Assembly (NCBI RefSeq): GCF_014396975.1
Contig: NZ_CP060719.1
Span: forward strand, 2,824,001-2,888,000
Length of the DNA stretch: 64,000 nucleotides
Origin: Thermomonas carbonis
GTDB lineage: Bacteria > Pseudomonadota > Gammaproteobacteria > Xanthomonadales > Xanthomonadaceae
Direction of reading: 5' to 3'
The notes under the pieces are model-generated. The model saw only the letters and a list, made by a program, of their open reading frames with translations, did not search any database and had not been told where the DNA came from. Of this stretch, positions 34,385 to 42,827 are shown one piece after another. Each line of letters starts with the position of its first letter. Position 1 is the first letter of the stretch. Both the position numbers and the translations under genes were made by a program.

Positions 34385-34953
34385 GGCGTGTCCTCCATCG
34401 ATTCGATTTCGCTGGAACTGATCTCCAGCATGTAGCCCAGTGCGCGTTGGTCGAGTCGCGCTTGCATCGGTTGCGGATACTCGACCGTGGCGATGATGGT
34501 CTCGCGCTGGCGCAACACGCGTTGCCCCTGGTCGTCGCGCAACGACCAACCTTCCGGCAACGCCGACGCGATCGCATCGACCGGCCAGAACACCAGTTGC
34601 AGGTCGGACAGCACGCGCTCGCCATCCAGTTCGCTCGGCAACCATGGCGCACGCGTCTGCGTCAGTTGCTTGCCGTCCCACTCAAGCCGCAAGGCGACCT
34701 GGCCCTGCGCATGGATGACCAGCCGTGTGCTGCCGGTGTCGTTCTCGACCAGGGCGTCGACGGTCTCGCGGCGGTCGCCGTGACGGAACGCAAGCCGTTG
34801 CTGCAAGGCCAGCGTGCCCGGCAATGCCGACGGAGGCAACCGCAGCATCGGCATCGACGCCGCCAATGCCTTGCGTTCGGCCACGGCCGCTTGCTGCGCG
34901 ACGCAGCCGGCCAGCAGCAGCGCCGACAGCAACAGGCCGATCAGCCGCCGCAC
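34381..34953 (-). CDS. DUF3261 lipoprotein of aryl-polyene cluster
   Basis: A 190-residue predicted outer-membrane lipoprotein. GTG 34953 starts a signal of the form RRLIGLLLSALLLAGC, with lipobox LAGC and the modified cysteine at about residue 17. The mature domain is beta-rich with DLQLVFWPVDAI and ends SSSEIESMEDTP. DUF3261 proteins accompany LolA-like and MMPL proteins in APE clusters and are thought to help place the lipid-linked pigment in the outer membrane; that is inference from co-occurrence. The start overlaps the flavoprotein stop by 13 bases. Confidence 0.78.
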   Translation of the reverse strand: MRRLIGLLLSALLLAGCVAQQAAVAERKALAASMPMLRLPPSALPGTLALQQRLAFRHGDRRETVDALVENDTGSTRLVIHAQGQVALRLEWDGKQLTQTRAPWLPSELDGERVLSDLQLVFWPVDAIASALPEGWSLRDDQGQRVLRQRETIIATVEYPQPMQARLDQRALGYMLEISSSEIESMEDTP

Positions 34954-36179
34954 ACTTCCTCCAGGATCTTCAGGCGGCGTGCTTCGGCGACATACGGATT
35001 GCTGCGATCCCATGCATAGCCGGCCAGGATCGAGCAGATCATCCGGCGGATTTCGGCATTCGGCTTTTCGTGGAAGATGATCTTCTGGAAACCGCCGGCG
35101 TACCACGCATCAACGAAGCGGCGGAACGCATCCACGCCGCCACGCAACGGCTTGCCGTACTCGGCTTCCCAATCGACGACCTCGCCTGCCGTCCGTCGCG
35201 CCAGGCAATCGGCGGCGAGGCTCGCCGACGTGAACGCGATGGTGACGCCGGAAGAGAACACCGGGTCGAGGAATTCGCCGGCGTTGCCGAGCAGCGCGTA
35301 ATTGCGGCCCCACAGCGATTCGACATTCGCCGAATACCCTACGATCTGCCGTGCAGGCGTATCCCATTCCGCATCCGCAAGTACGGCAGACAACCCCGGA
35401 TCCTGGCCGACGATGGCGCGCAGGCGTTCGCTCTCGCTGCCTTCGTAGCGGGCCAGGAACGACTGCTCTGCGACCACGCCCAGCGAGCAGCGCCCGTTAG
35501 AGAACGGAATCGTCCAGTACCAGACATCCTGGTGCTGCGGATGCACGGTGATCAGGATCTTGTTGCGGTCGAACGCAGCGCTACCCGGCGCAATGTTGTC
35601 GCGCACATGGGTGAAGATCGCGCCGCGTACCGGGAAGCCCGAGGGCTTCTCCAGTTTCAACAGGCGCGGCAGGATGCGCGCGAAGCCGCTGGCATCGAGC
35701 AGGAAGCCGGCTTCGACTGTGTATTCCTCGCCGTCTGGTGCGCGCACCTGCACGCGCGGACGCTCGCCTTCGACATCGACCGCCAGTACTTCATGGCGAT
35801 AGCGCACCGTCGCGCCCATCCGCTCGGCTTCGTCGGCCAGCACCTTGTCGAAGTCGGCGCGCTGCACCTGGTACGTGGTGCCCCAGCCCGGCGAGGACTT
35901 GTCGCGGAAATCGAATTGCGTGCGCTTCTCCCCATGCGCGAACGCGGCTCCGTTCTTGTACTGGAAGCCGGCTTCGACCACCGCGCGCAGCATGCCGGCC
36001 TTCTCGATGTAGGCCATGCTCTGCGGCAGCAGGCTCTCGCCGATCGAGAAGCGCGGGAACTGTTCCTTCTCCAGCACCAGCACGTCCCTGCCCTGTTGGC
36101 GCAACAAGGCCGCAGCCACGCTGCCGGCCGGGCCGGCGCCGATGATGAGGATGTCGGCGGTTTCGATGCGTGGACTCAT
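34941..36179 (-). CDS. FAD-dependent halogenase-like monooxygenase
   Basis: Flavoprotein of 412 residues from ATG 36179. The FAD-binding GxGxxG is IIGAGPAGS (12-20). Two halogenase hallmarks are visible: WYWTIP at 220-225, matching WxWxIP, which blocks ordinary monooxygenation, and K74 in GFQYKNGAAF, placed like the catalytic lysine of phenol-type flavin halogenases. Xanthomonadins are brominated, so ring or chain halogenation is the natural guess, but several APE-cluster homologues have unproven roles and would need a flavin reductase from elsewhere. It overlaps the MMPL gene by 4 bases and the lipoprotein gene by 13. Confidence 0.8.
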   Translation of the reverse strand: MSPRIETADILIIGAGPAGSVAAALLRQQGRDVLVLEKEQFPRFSIGESLLPQSMAYIEKAGMLRAVVEAGFQYKNGAAFAHGEKRTQFDFRDKSSPGWGTTYQVQRADFDKVLADEAERMGATVRYRHEVLAVDVEGERPRVQVRAPDGEEYTVEAGFLLDASGFARILPRLLKLEKPSGFPVRGAIFTHVRDNIAPGSAAFDRNKILITVHPQHQDVWYWTIPFSNGRCSLGVVAEQSFLARYEGSESERLRAIVGQDPGLSAVLADAEWDTPARQIVGYSANVESLWGRNYALLGNAGEFLDPVFSSGVTIAFTSASLAADCLARRTAGEVVDWEAEYGKPLRGGVDAFRRFVDAWYAGGFQKIIFHEKPNAEIRRMICSILAGYAWDRSNPYVAEARRLKILEEVCGG

Positions 36180-38557
36180 GGCGTCTCGATGATGGATGCC
36201 TTCGCAATCGCGGGCGCGGATGCGGGCGGGCGGGCATGCGGGCGGAAAAAGGGCGACAGCAGCCAGACCAGGCCGATGCCGAACAACAGGGTCAATCCGA
36301 AGCCGTGCAGCGCCGGCGTGGCCGACAGCGACAACAGGCCGAACGCGAGCAAGGTACTGGCGGCACCGAGGCAGACCGCAAGCCAGCTCGCGCCGTCGCC
36401 TTCGTGTTCCAGCAGGAAGATGCCGTAGTCCACGCCCAGGCCCAGCAGCAGCAATTGCGCGAGCACGCCGAACAGTTGCAGCGGCACGCCCAGCCAGCCA
36501 AGTGCAGCCAGACTCAACAGCGCGGCAAGCACGGTGGGCACCCACGCGCGCCAGGCGTTGCGGCGAAAGCGCGCCAACAACGCAAGACCCACGGCGATGT
36601 AGCCCGCCAGCAACAGCCAGCCCATCTGCAGGCGATAGTGATGCAGCAACGTCGAAAACGTGGAGGTGCGATCGATCCAGCGCACGCCCTCGATCCCGTT
36701 CGCAGCCACCGCTACTGCGACAAGATGCGCAGGCTTGAGTCCCTGCAGCATCACGATGCTGGCATGGCGACCATCGACGTCGCCCAGCCACAGCGGACGC
36801 AGTGGCGCGGATAGAGGCTGGCGCAGTCCTTCCTCCACTTGCAACGACGCGACTGCGGCGGCGGTCGCCGCGGGCGATGGCTCACCGAGCATCGCGGCCA
36901 CACGCGTGCGCGCCAGCGCCTCCGCCGGGATCACGAGATCGCGATCGGCCTGTTGCCGTTGCAACGACGGCAGCGAATCCGACACCGCGCGCCAGCCCTG
37001 CAGGCGGCCGGCATCGACCTGTTGCTGCAAGGCAGTGGTGAGGCGTTCTTCGGCACGCAGCACAACCTGCGCGTCCTCGCCTTCGACCAGGAAATACTGC
37101 GCCGGGCTGGGCAATCCCAACAACTTGCCGATGGCGATTTCGTCGCGCAGCAGTTCGGGCGGCGATGCCTGCAATCCGCGCAGGTCGTCGCTGGTCTGCA
37201 GGCGTTGCAGACCGCCGCCGATGAAGCACACGACCACCAGCGCGAGCGCGCCGCCCACCAGATTCGGCCGCAAGCGCGGCCAGTGCGCCAGGCTGCCGGC
37301 GATGCATGCGGCGAAGCGGCTGTGCCGCGGTGTCCCGGTATCCAGCCACGGGAACCACAACACCGCGGTGATGAAGGTCGCAGTCAATGCCGTCGTCGCG
37401 AACACCGCCATCTGTCGCAAGCCGGGGAATGGCGCGATGCCGAGCGCCATGTAGGCCAGCACGCTGGTCAGCAGGGCCAGCGCCAACGCCGGCAACAGGC
37501 GTCGCATCATCGAACGCGGCGGCACTTCGGGGTGGCCCTGCCGGCAGGCGAAGTAATGGATGCCGTAGTCCTCTGCCACACCCGCCAGGCTGGCGCCGAA
37601 CACCAGGGTGATCAGATGCACTTGGCCGAAGGTCCAACTGGTCACCGCGATCGCCGCGGCCAGGCCGACCAGCAGCGAGGCACCAACGAGCGCGATCGGT
37701 CGCAGGCTGCGGAACGCCAACCAGACCAGCAGCAGCACGGCGAACAGCGAGCCGAGGCCAATCGTGTTGACCTCGAATGCGGCGCGCGATGCGGCCGCCT
37801 CCGCATGCAGGGGCACGCCACCACGCAGCACTTCGAGACTGCCACCGGCGGCCTTGCGTGCATCTCGACTGGCGGCATCGAGTGTCGTCTGCAGCGGTGC
37901 GTCGCCATCGAGCCGGAACGCCGGTTGCGCGCTTTGGAAGCGCAACAGCGCCCAATCGCGACCGGAAGCATCGCGCACGGCGACGACGCCATCGCGAAGT
38001 TGCATGCCCTGCCCGGCGCGTGCCTGCCACCACGCCGGCCACAGCCCGAGCGGATCGTCCTGCCAGCGTCCCAGCCCACCACCGACCGGCGAGTACAGGC
38101 GCGCCATCGCCATGTCGGTGATCGCATCCGGCGTCGCGGATCGCAGCCACTCACGCTGCGTCGGTGTCAGCAGGCCCTGGCGATGCGGTGCATGGAACGC
38201 GACTGCCTTGGAGAGCGCATCGGCATCATCCGCGCCCACCACGCGTAGCGTCTTGCTGGCGATGACGACGGTGGAGAAAGCTTTCGCTGCGGCGTGAGTC
38301 GATGGCCAGTCGCGCGCATACAGCAGCACGACCACGTCGCCGGTGACCGCTTCGGCGAGGCGCTGGTTCGCTGCAGCCAGCCGTGCGTCTTCGGTTGCGC
38401 CGGGTAACAACGCCATGATGTCGGTATCGATCGCCGGGGCACGCCAGAACACGACCTGTTGCAGGCCCAGCGCCAGCACGACCAGCAGCCACGCCCAGGC
38501 CAGCCAGCGCCACGCGCGGCTGCCTGCAGAAGCCGGCGATGCCGCCGCTTCAGTCAA
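36176..38557 (-). CDS. MMPL/RND-superfamily exporter (APE)
   Basis: Inner-membrane transporter of 793 residues with the RND layout: one N-terminal helix (WLAWAWLLVVLALGL), a large periplasmic loop, five to six helices near residues 260-420, a second periplasmic loop and a last helix group near 620-780. Start is TTG 38557, overlapping the LolA-like gene by 8 bases; no ATG fits before the first helix. Homologues in xanthomonadin and APE clusters are proposed to move the pigment lipid across the inner membrane or to extract it. Confidence 0.82.
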   Translation of the reverse strand: MTEAAASPASAGSRAWRWLAWAWLLVVLALGLQQVVFWRAPAIDTDIMALLPGATEDARLAAANQRLAEAVTGDVVVLLYARDWPSTHAAAKAFSTVVIASKTLRVVGADDADALSKAVAFHAPHRQGLLTPTQREWLRSATPDAITDMAMARLYSPVGGGLGRWQDDPLGLWPAWWQARAGQGMQLRDGVVAVRDASGRDWALLRFQSAQPAFRLDGDAPLQTTLDAASRDARKAAGGSLEVLRGGVPLHAEAAASRAAFEVNTIGLGSLFAVLLLVWLAFRSLRPIALVGASLLVGLAAAIAVTSWTFGQVHLITLVFGASLAGVAEDYGIHYFACRQGHPEVPPRSMMRRLLPALALALLTSVLAYMALGIAPFPGLRQMAVFATTALTATFITAVLWFPWLDTGTPRHSRFAACIAGSLAHWPRLRPNLVGGALALVVVCFIGGGLQRLQTSDDLRGLQASPPELLRDEIAIGKLLGLPSPAQYFLVEGEDAQVVLRAEERLTTALQQQVDAGRLQGWRAVSDSLPSLQRQQADRDLVIPAEALARTRVAAMLGEPSPAATAAAVASLQVEEGLRQPLSAPLRPLWLGDVDGRHASIVMLQGLKPAHLVAVAVAANGIEGVRWIDRTSTFSTLLHHYRLQMGWLLLAGYIAVGLALLARFRRNAWRAWVPTVLAALLSLAALGWLGVPLQLFGVLAQLLLLGLGVDYGIFLLEHEGDGASWLAVCLGAASTLLAFGLLSLSATPALHGFGLTLLFGIGLVWLLSPFFRPHARPPASAPAIAKASIIETP

Positions 38558-39167
38558 GCTGCGCCGCCTCTTGCTTGGTTGCGGGCGGTGCTTCACGCAG
38601 GCCGCTGAAACGGATGCGGGTGCGATCTCCCGCCGGCTCCACGATCTCGACGCCGCGCACGTAGCGGTCGCCATCCAGCACGATGCGGTTGAAAGCCTGT
38701 TTCAGCGCGGCATCGCGCGGCTGCAAGGCGAGCGACCAGCCGCCATCGGCGCGCAGGGTTTCCTTGAGGCTGAAACTCGTGGCCAGTGCGTCGAGGTCGC
38801 CGGCCACCAGCGCCATCAACAGCGCGTTGACCGCGGCCATGCCGGGCGATGCGCCAGCGTCGATCAGTACCTGGGTGCTGCCATCCGGCATCGTCGCCAG
38901 CAGGCGCTTGCGGGTCAGCCGGGTCGAGGACGCGAACGGTTTTCGCGTGTTCCAGGCGATGCCGCGATCGCGCAGCAACAGGAAATCGCCGCTCGACTTC
39001 AGCGGATTGCGGAAGCCCTGCAACTGCTTCTGCTGCTCGAACTGGCCGCGCAGCACCGCCGGTTTCGCCAACCGCGCACGCACGCCGTCGCCATCGGCTG
39101 CGTGCGCTGGCACTGCCATCGCGAACAGCATCACGATCAACCAAAAAAATGCGCGCCGCATGTTCAT
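38550..39167 (-). CDS. LolA-like outer-membrane lipoprotein carrier protein (APE)
   Basis: Periplasmic protein of 205 residues with signal peptide ending AHAA (residue 24) and a LolA-like half-barrel: LRGQFEQQKQLQGF at about 40-53 is the classic entry strand and helix. It probably shields the acyl-aryl-polyene chain between the MMPL transporter and the outer membrane. ATG 39167 overlaps the thioesterase stop (ATGA); ATG 39161 is a close alternative. Confidence 0.8.
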   Translation of the reverse strand: MNMRRAFFWLIVMLFAMAVPAHAADGDGVRARLAKPAVLRGQFEQQKQLQGFRNPLKSSGDFLLLRDRGIAWNTRKPFASSTRLTRKRLLATMPDGSTQVLIDAGASPGMAAVNALLMALVAGDLDALATSFSLKETLRADGGWSLALQPRDAALKQAFNRIVLDGDRYVRGVEIVEPAGDRTRIRFSGLREAPPATKQEAAQLD

Positions 39168-39604
39168 GCGATCAAACCAAGTCGACGCCGGAACACCTCG
39201 GGCGTGGCGTAGCACATCTCGCCGCTGGCGATCTCCACCGCGACCTGCAAGGTATGCGCGCGGGTGATGACCTCGTCGGTCCCGGCATCGCGGATCACGT
39301 AGTCGATGCGCATGCGCATGTCCCATTCGGTGAGTTCGGCGCGCACGCGCAGGCGCTGGCCGTAGCGCGCCGAGCGCACGTACTTGCAGCGCAGGTCGAC
39401 GATCGGCCAGACGTAGCCGGACGCGCGCATCTGCGGGTAGTCGTAGTCGAAGCTCTGCAAAAGCGCACAACGCGCCAGCTCCAGATACTTGAGCGTGTGG
39501 CCGTGCCAGACCACGTCCATCGGGTCGAGGTCGTGGAATGCCGGGCTCAGTTCGATCTCGGCGACGAGCGCAACCGTGGGCTCGATGACGTGCTCAACCG
39601 GCAT
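39164..39604 (-). CDS. acyl-CoA/ACP thioesterase, hotdog fold (4HBT type, APE)
   Basis: A 146-residue hotdog thioesterase. The active-site segment FHDLDPMDVVWHGHTLKYLE (about 23-42) matches the 4-hydroxybenzoyl-CoA thioesterase pattern with its aspartate followed by VVWHG. It could release finished chains or edit mis-loaded carrier protein. ATG 39604 lies inside the end of the ammonia-lyase gene (11-base overlap), and the stop overlaps the LolA-like start. Confidence 0.85.
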   Translation of the reverse strand: MPVEHVIEPTVALVAEIELSPAFHDLDPMDVVWHGHTLKYLELARCALLQSFDYDYPQMRASGYVWPIVDLRCKYVRSARYGQRLRVRAELTEWDMRMRIDYVIRDAGTDEVITRAHTLQVAVEIASGEMCYATPEVFRRRLGLIA

Positions 39605-41150
39605 ACAGCCTCCAGGCCTCGTCGCGGATCGCGGCAAGCAAGCCATGCAAGTCGCGGTCGAGCGCACGGTCTTCTTCCACCAGCGGGATGCGCGCCTCCA
39701 GATCGAGGAACATCGCCTCCGCGTCGTCGGACAGTTTGGCGCTGCCCTCATGCGCACGACGCAGGGCCATTCCCTGGCGCGCGGTGACCAGCAGCGCGGC
39801 CACGACCTGCTCGGTCAGCTCGATCACCCGCAGGCAGTCGCGTGCGGCGATGGTGCCCATGCTGACCTTGTCCTGGTTGTGGCATTCCGTGCTGCGCGAG
39901 AACACCGAGGCCGGCATCGTCAACTTCAGCGCTTCCGCGGTCCACGCCGACGCGCTGATCTGCAGCGCCTTCAACCCGTGGTTCAACGCCGCGCGTTCGC
40001 CTCGTGCTGCGGACAGGTTCGCCGGCAAGCCGTGGTTGTAGCGCGCGTCCACCAGCAACGCCATCTGCCGGTCCAGCAGGTCGGCGAGGTTCGCCACCAG
40101 GTTCTTCAGCGAGTCCATCGCGAAGGCGATGTGGCCGCCGTAGAAATGCCCGCCATGCAGGACCATGCCGGCCTCGCCGTCGATGATCGGATTGTCGTTG
40201 GCGCTATTGAGTTCGTTCTCGATGTTCGTGCGCAGCCACGGCAGCGCGTCTTCCAGCACGCCGATGACATGCGGCGCGCAGCGCAGCGAGTAGCGATCCT
40301 GCAGGCGCTGTTCGTTGCGCGACGGGCGCGCGGTGGCGAGGTCGGCACGCAGGCGCGCGGCAACACGCTGCTGCCCCGGATGCGGCTTCACCGCGAACAG
40401 CGCTTCATCGAAGTGGTGCGCATTGCCGGCGCTGGCGACCACGTTGAACGCGGTGATCCGCGTCGCCAGCCGGCCCAGATAGTCGGCGCGCTGCCACGCC
40501 AGGCAGGCGAGCGCGGTCATCACCGCGGTGCCGTTCATGATCGCCAGGCCTTCCTTGGGACGCAGGCGCAACGGCTGCAGACCGTGCGCGGCGAGCGCCT
40601 CGGCGGCCGGCTTCACCGCGCCTTCGTGCAGCACTTCGCGCTCGCCGCAGAGCACGGCGGCGACGTAAGACAGTGGGGTGAGGTCACCGCTTGCACCGAC
40701 GGAACCTTCCGCCGGAATGCGCGGCAGGATGTCGTGCCGCAGCAGCGCCTGCAGCTGCCGCAGCAGCGCCACGCTGACGCCCGAGGAGCCTTGCGCCAGC
40801 GACACCAGCCGCGCCAGCAAGACCGCACGGGTTTCGTCGGCATCAAGGAAACGCCCCAGGCCGACACCGTGATAGGCATACAGATGATGCGGAAGTTCGT
40901 GGATCAGCGCCGGCGGGATCGCCACCGTGCAGGAATCGCCGTAACCGGTGCTGACGCCGTAGACCACGCCGTCCTCGGCGATCAGCCGGTCGACCAGGTC
41001 GGCACCGCGACCGATACGAGCGAGGAAGTCGCCGGCCTCGGACAACTGCGCAACAGCCGTGCCGCGGGCAACCGCGACGACGTCCTCGATCATCAATGGA
41101 TGGCGGCCATCGACGACGATGGAAACGGAGTCAGTGGTGTCTGCGGGCAT
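39594..41150 (-). CDS. aromatic amino acid ammonia-lyase (HAL/TAL/PAL family)
   Basis: MIO-dependent ammonia-lyase of 518 residues. The self-cyclising triad A153-S154-G155 sits in SVGASGDLTPLSY and the catalytic tyrosine is Y64 in VVYGVSTGYG. The substrate-selectivity segment reads LPHHL at 86-90; a His-Leu pair here is the tyrosine ammonia-lyase pattern, whereas histidine lyases have Ser-His. That points to 4-coumarate from tyrosine as a possible product, an inference from memory of the family. No hut genes are near; it sits mid-operon among pigment genes. Start ATG 41150 overlaps the acyltransferase by 20 bases. Confidence 0.82.
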   Translation of the reverse strand: MPADTTDSVSIVVDGRHPLMIEDVVAVARGTAVAQLSEAGDFLARIGRGADLVDRLIAEDGVVYGVSTGYGDSCTVAIPPALIHELPHHLYAYHGVGLGRFLDADETRAVLLARLVSLAQGSSGVSVALLRQLQALLRHDILPRIPAEGSVGASGDLTPLSYVAAVLCGEREVLHEGAVKPAAEALAAHGLQPLRLRPKEGLAIMNGTAVMTALACLAWQRADYLGRLATRITAFNVVASAGNAHHFDEALFAVKPHPGQQRVAARLRADLATARPSRNEQRLQDRYSLRCAPHVIGVLEDALPWLRTNIENELNSANDNPIIDGEAGMVLHGGHFYGGHIAFAMDSLKNLVANLADLLDRQMALLVDARYNHGLPANLSAARGERAALNHGLKALQISASAWTAEALKLTMPASVFSRSTECHNQDKVSMGTIAARDCLRVIELTEQVVAALLVTARQGMALRRAHEGSAKLSDDAEAMFLDLEARIPLVEEDRALDRDLHGLLAAIRDEAWRLYAG

Positions 41151-42072
41151 CGGCGTGCGGCATCCAGAAATCATAGAAGTTGAACCAGTCGTACGGCGAT
41201 TGTCGCAGGCAGCCGGCCAGCCAACCTGAAAACCGGAGGGCACAGGCATCCAGCGCGCCCTGGCGGTCGCTGCGTGGCAAGGTGATCTGTTCAGCCAGCA
41301 GCTCGATGCGAGCTGCGTAGCCGTCCCCATCGTGCAGGCAGGACAGGCCCCAGACCGGGCAACGCAGCAGCGATGCGATCAGCCAAGGGCCGGCGGGGAA
41401 ATCGGCCTGCGCACCGAGGAATGGCGCGTGGCAGGTGCGGTCGCCCTGCACCGGCACGCGGTCTGCGGCGATCGCGATGAATTCGCCGGCGGCGACGCGG
41501 TCGGCCAGCGCCATCGCCATCGCCGGCGAGAAATCGGTGACCTGCAGCAGTCTTACCGTCGCTTGCGGATTCAGCCGCGCAAGGATGCGATTGAACTGCT
41601 GCGCATGCGCGGTATGCACCAGGATGGTCACGCGCAGGCCCTCGCGCCAGCGCGCCGCCATCTGCATCAGTTCCAGGCAGCCCATGTGCGCGGTGGCGAT
41701 GATCCCGCCCTGCCCCGCCTGCGAAGCCTCGAGCATCGGTTGCTGCCCGCTGAAACGGATGCGTTCGCGCGGGAAACGTCCGCCGATCGCCAGCATCTTG
41801 TCGAGCAGGGTTTCGCCGAACAGGAAGAAGTGCCGCAGGCTTTCGCGCATGCCGGGGCGATGCGGAAACACGCCCTCCGCGACATGCAGGCGGCGCAGGT
41901 AATCCAGCGAGGCACGACGTGCCGGCCCACTGCCCAGCCACCAGCACAGCACCACCGGATACAGGCACAGGCGGAACGGCAGCCGCCCGAGCAATCGATA
42001 CACCGCGTACAGGAACCAGGTGCCGCCGACGAACGTGGTCTCGCCGAGATCCGCCCAATGTCCGCGGCTCAT
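41131..42072 (-). CDS. lysophospholipid acyltransferase-family protein (HtrB/LpxL-like, APE)
   Basis: Membrane-associated acyltransferase of 313 residues from ATG 42072. The catalytic H-x4-E motif is TAHMGCLELM (about 140-149), and AADRVPVQGDR in the second block is typical of the lauroyl-acyltransferase (LpxL-like) family. One hydrophobic segment lies near the N-terminus. It probably transfers the aryl-polyene chain to a lipid or sugar-lipid acceptor. It overlaps the glycosyltransferase gene by 4 bases. It is one of two unlike acyltransferases in the operon. Confidence 0.82.
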   Translation of the reverse strand: MSRGHWADLGETTFVGGTWFLYAVYRLLGRLPFRLCLYPVVLCWWLGSGPARRASLDYLRRLHVAEGVFPHRPGMRESLRHFFLFGETLLDKMLAIGGRFPRERIRFSGQQPMLEASQAGQGGIIATAHMGCLELMQMAARWREGLRVTILVHTAHAQQFNRILARLNPQATVRLLQVTDFSPAMAMALADRVAAGEFIAIAADRVPVQGDRTCHAPFLGAQADFPAGPWLIASLLRCPVWGLSCLHDGDGYAARIELLAEQITLPRSDRQGALDACALRFSGWLAGCLRQSPYDWFNFYDFWMPHADARRHH

Positions 42073-42827
42073 GGCATGCCCCGACGCAGGTGGCGCAGCA
42101 ACAGGCGCGGCGCGCGCCGCAGCATCCCGAAGAACAGCCGCGTATGCATCGCCGAGATGCGCGCGTTGTCGCGCCACAGGCGGAAATGCGAGACGCCATC
42201 CATTGGATAGGTCACCCGCGTCGGCACGGTGCGAATGGGAATGCCGGCCCAGTGCAGGCGGACGATGATTTCGATGTCGAAATCCATGCGCGTGCCGACC
42301 GACTCGCGATCCAGCAACGCGAGCGTGGCCGCCAGCGGATAAACGCGAAACCCGCACATCGAATCGGCGATGTCGAGCGACAGGGTATTGATCCACACCC
42401 AGACATGCGTGGCATAGCGACCGACCAGCCGGCCCAGCGGCACACTCTCGTCGTAGATCGGCCGGCCATTGATCACCGCATGCGAATGCGCCGCGGATTC
42501 GGCGAGGAAACGCGGCACGTCGGCGGTGTCGTGCTGGCCGTCGGCATCGATCTGCAGAACATGGCTCGCACCGAGCGTGGCCGCGTGGCGCATGCCGGCG
42601 ATCACCGCCGCGCCCTTGCCACCGTTGCGGTCGAGTCGCAGCAGCGACACCCGCCCGGCATGGCGGACGGCGAGTCCGCGCAATACCGCAGCACACGCGT
42701 CACCGGAGCCGTCATCCACCAGCAACACCGGAACGCCATGCGGGAGCAAGTGGTCGACGGTATGGCCGATCGCCTGTTCGTGCTCGTACACCGGAACCAC
42801 GATCCACGGCTCGAAGATTGGCCTCAT
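42069..42827 (-). CDS. GT2-family glycosyltransferase (APE)
   Basis: A 252-residue GT-A fold glycosyltransferase. The N-terminus WIVVPVYEHE begins the nucleotide-sugar fold, VLLVDDGSGD follows, and the metal-binding D-x-D is LQIDADGQHD. The C-terminal part is basic and amphipathic (LFFGMLRRAPRLLLRHLRRG), suited to membrane association. It would add a sugar to the lipid anchor of the pigment. ATG 42827 overlaps the ligase-dehydratase stop by 4 bases. Confidence 0.85.
   Translation of the reverse strand: MRPIFEPWIVVPVYEHEQAIGHTVDHLLPHGVPVLLVDDGSGDACAAVLRGLAVRHAGRVSLLRLDRNGGKGAAVIAGMRHAATLGASHVLQIDADGQHDTADVPRFLAESAAHSHAVINGRPIYDESVPLGRLVGRYATHVWVWINTLSLDIADSMCGFRVYPLAATLALLDRESVGTRMDFDIEIIVRLHWAGIPIRTVPTRVTYPMDGVSHFRLWRDNARISAMHTRLFFGMLRRAPRLLLRHLRRGMP

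Noticed and set aside
39594..41150. Histidine-utilisation (hutH) gene
   Set aside because: No hutU, hutI or hutG is nearby, the gene is embedded and coupled in the pigment operon, and the selectivity residues are not of the histidine type.
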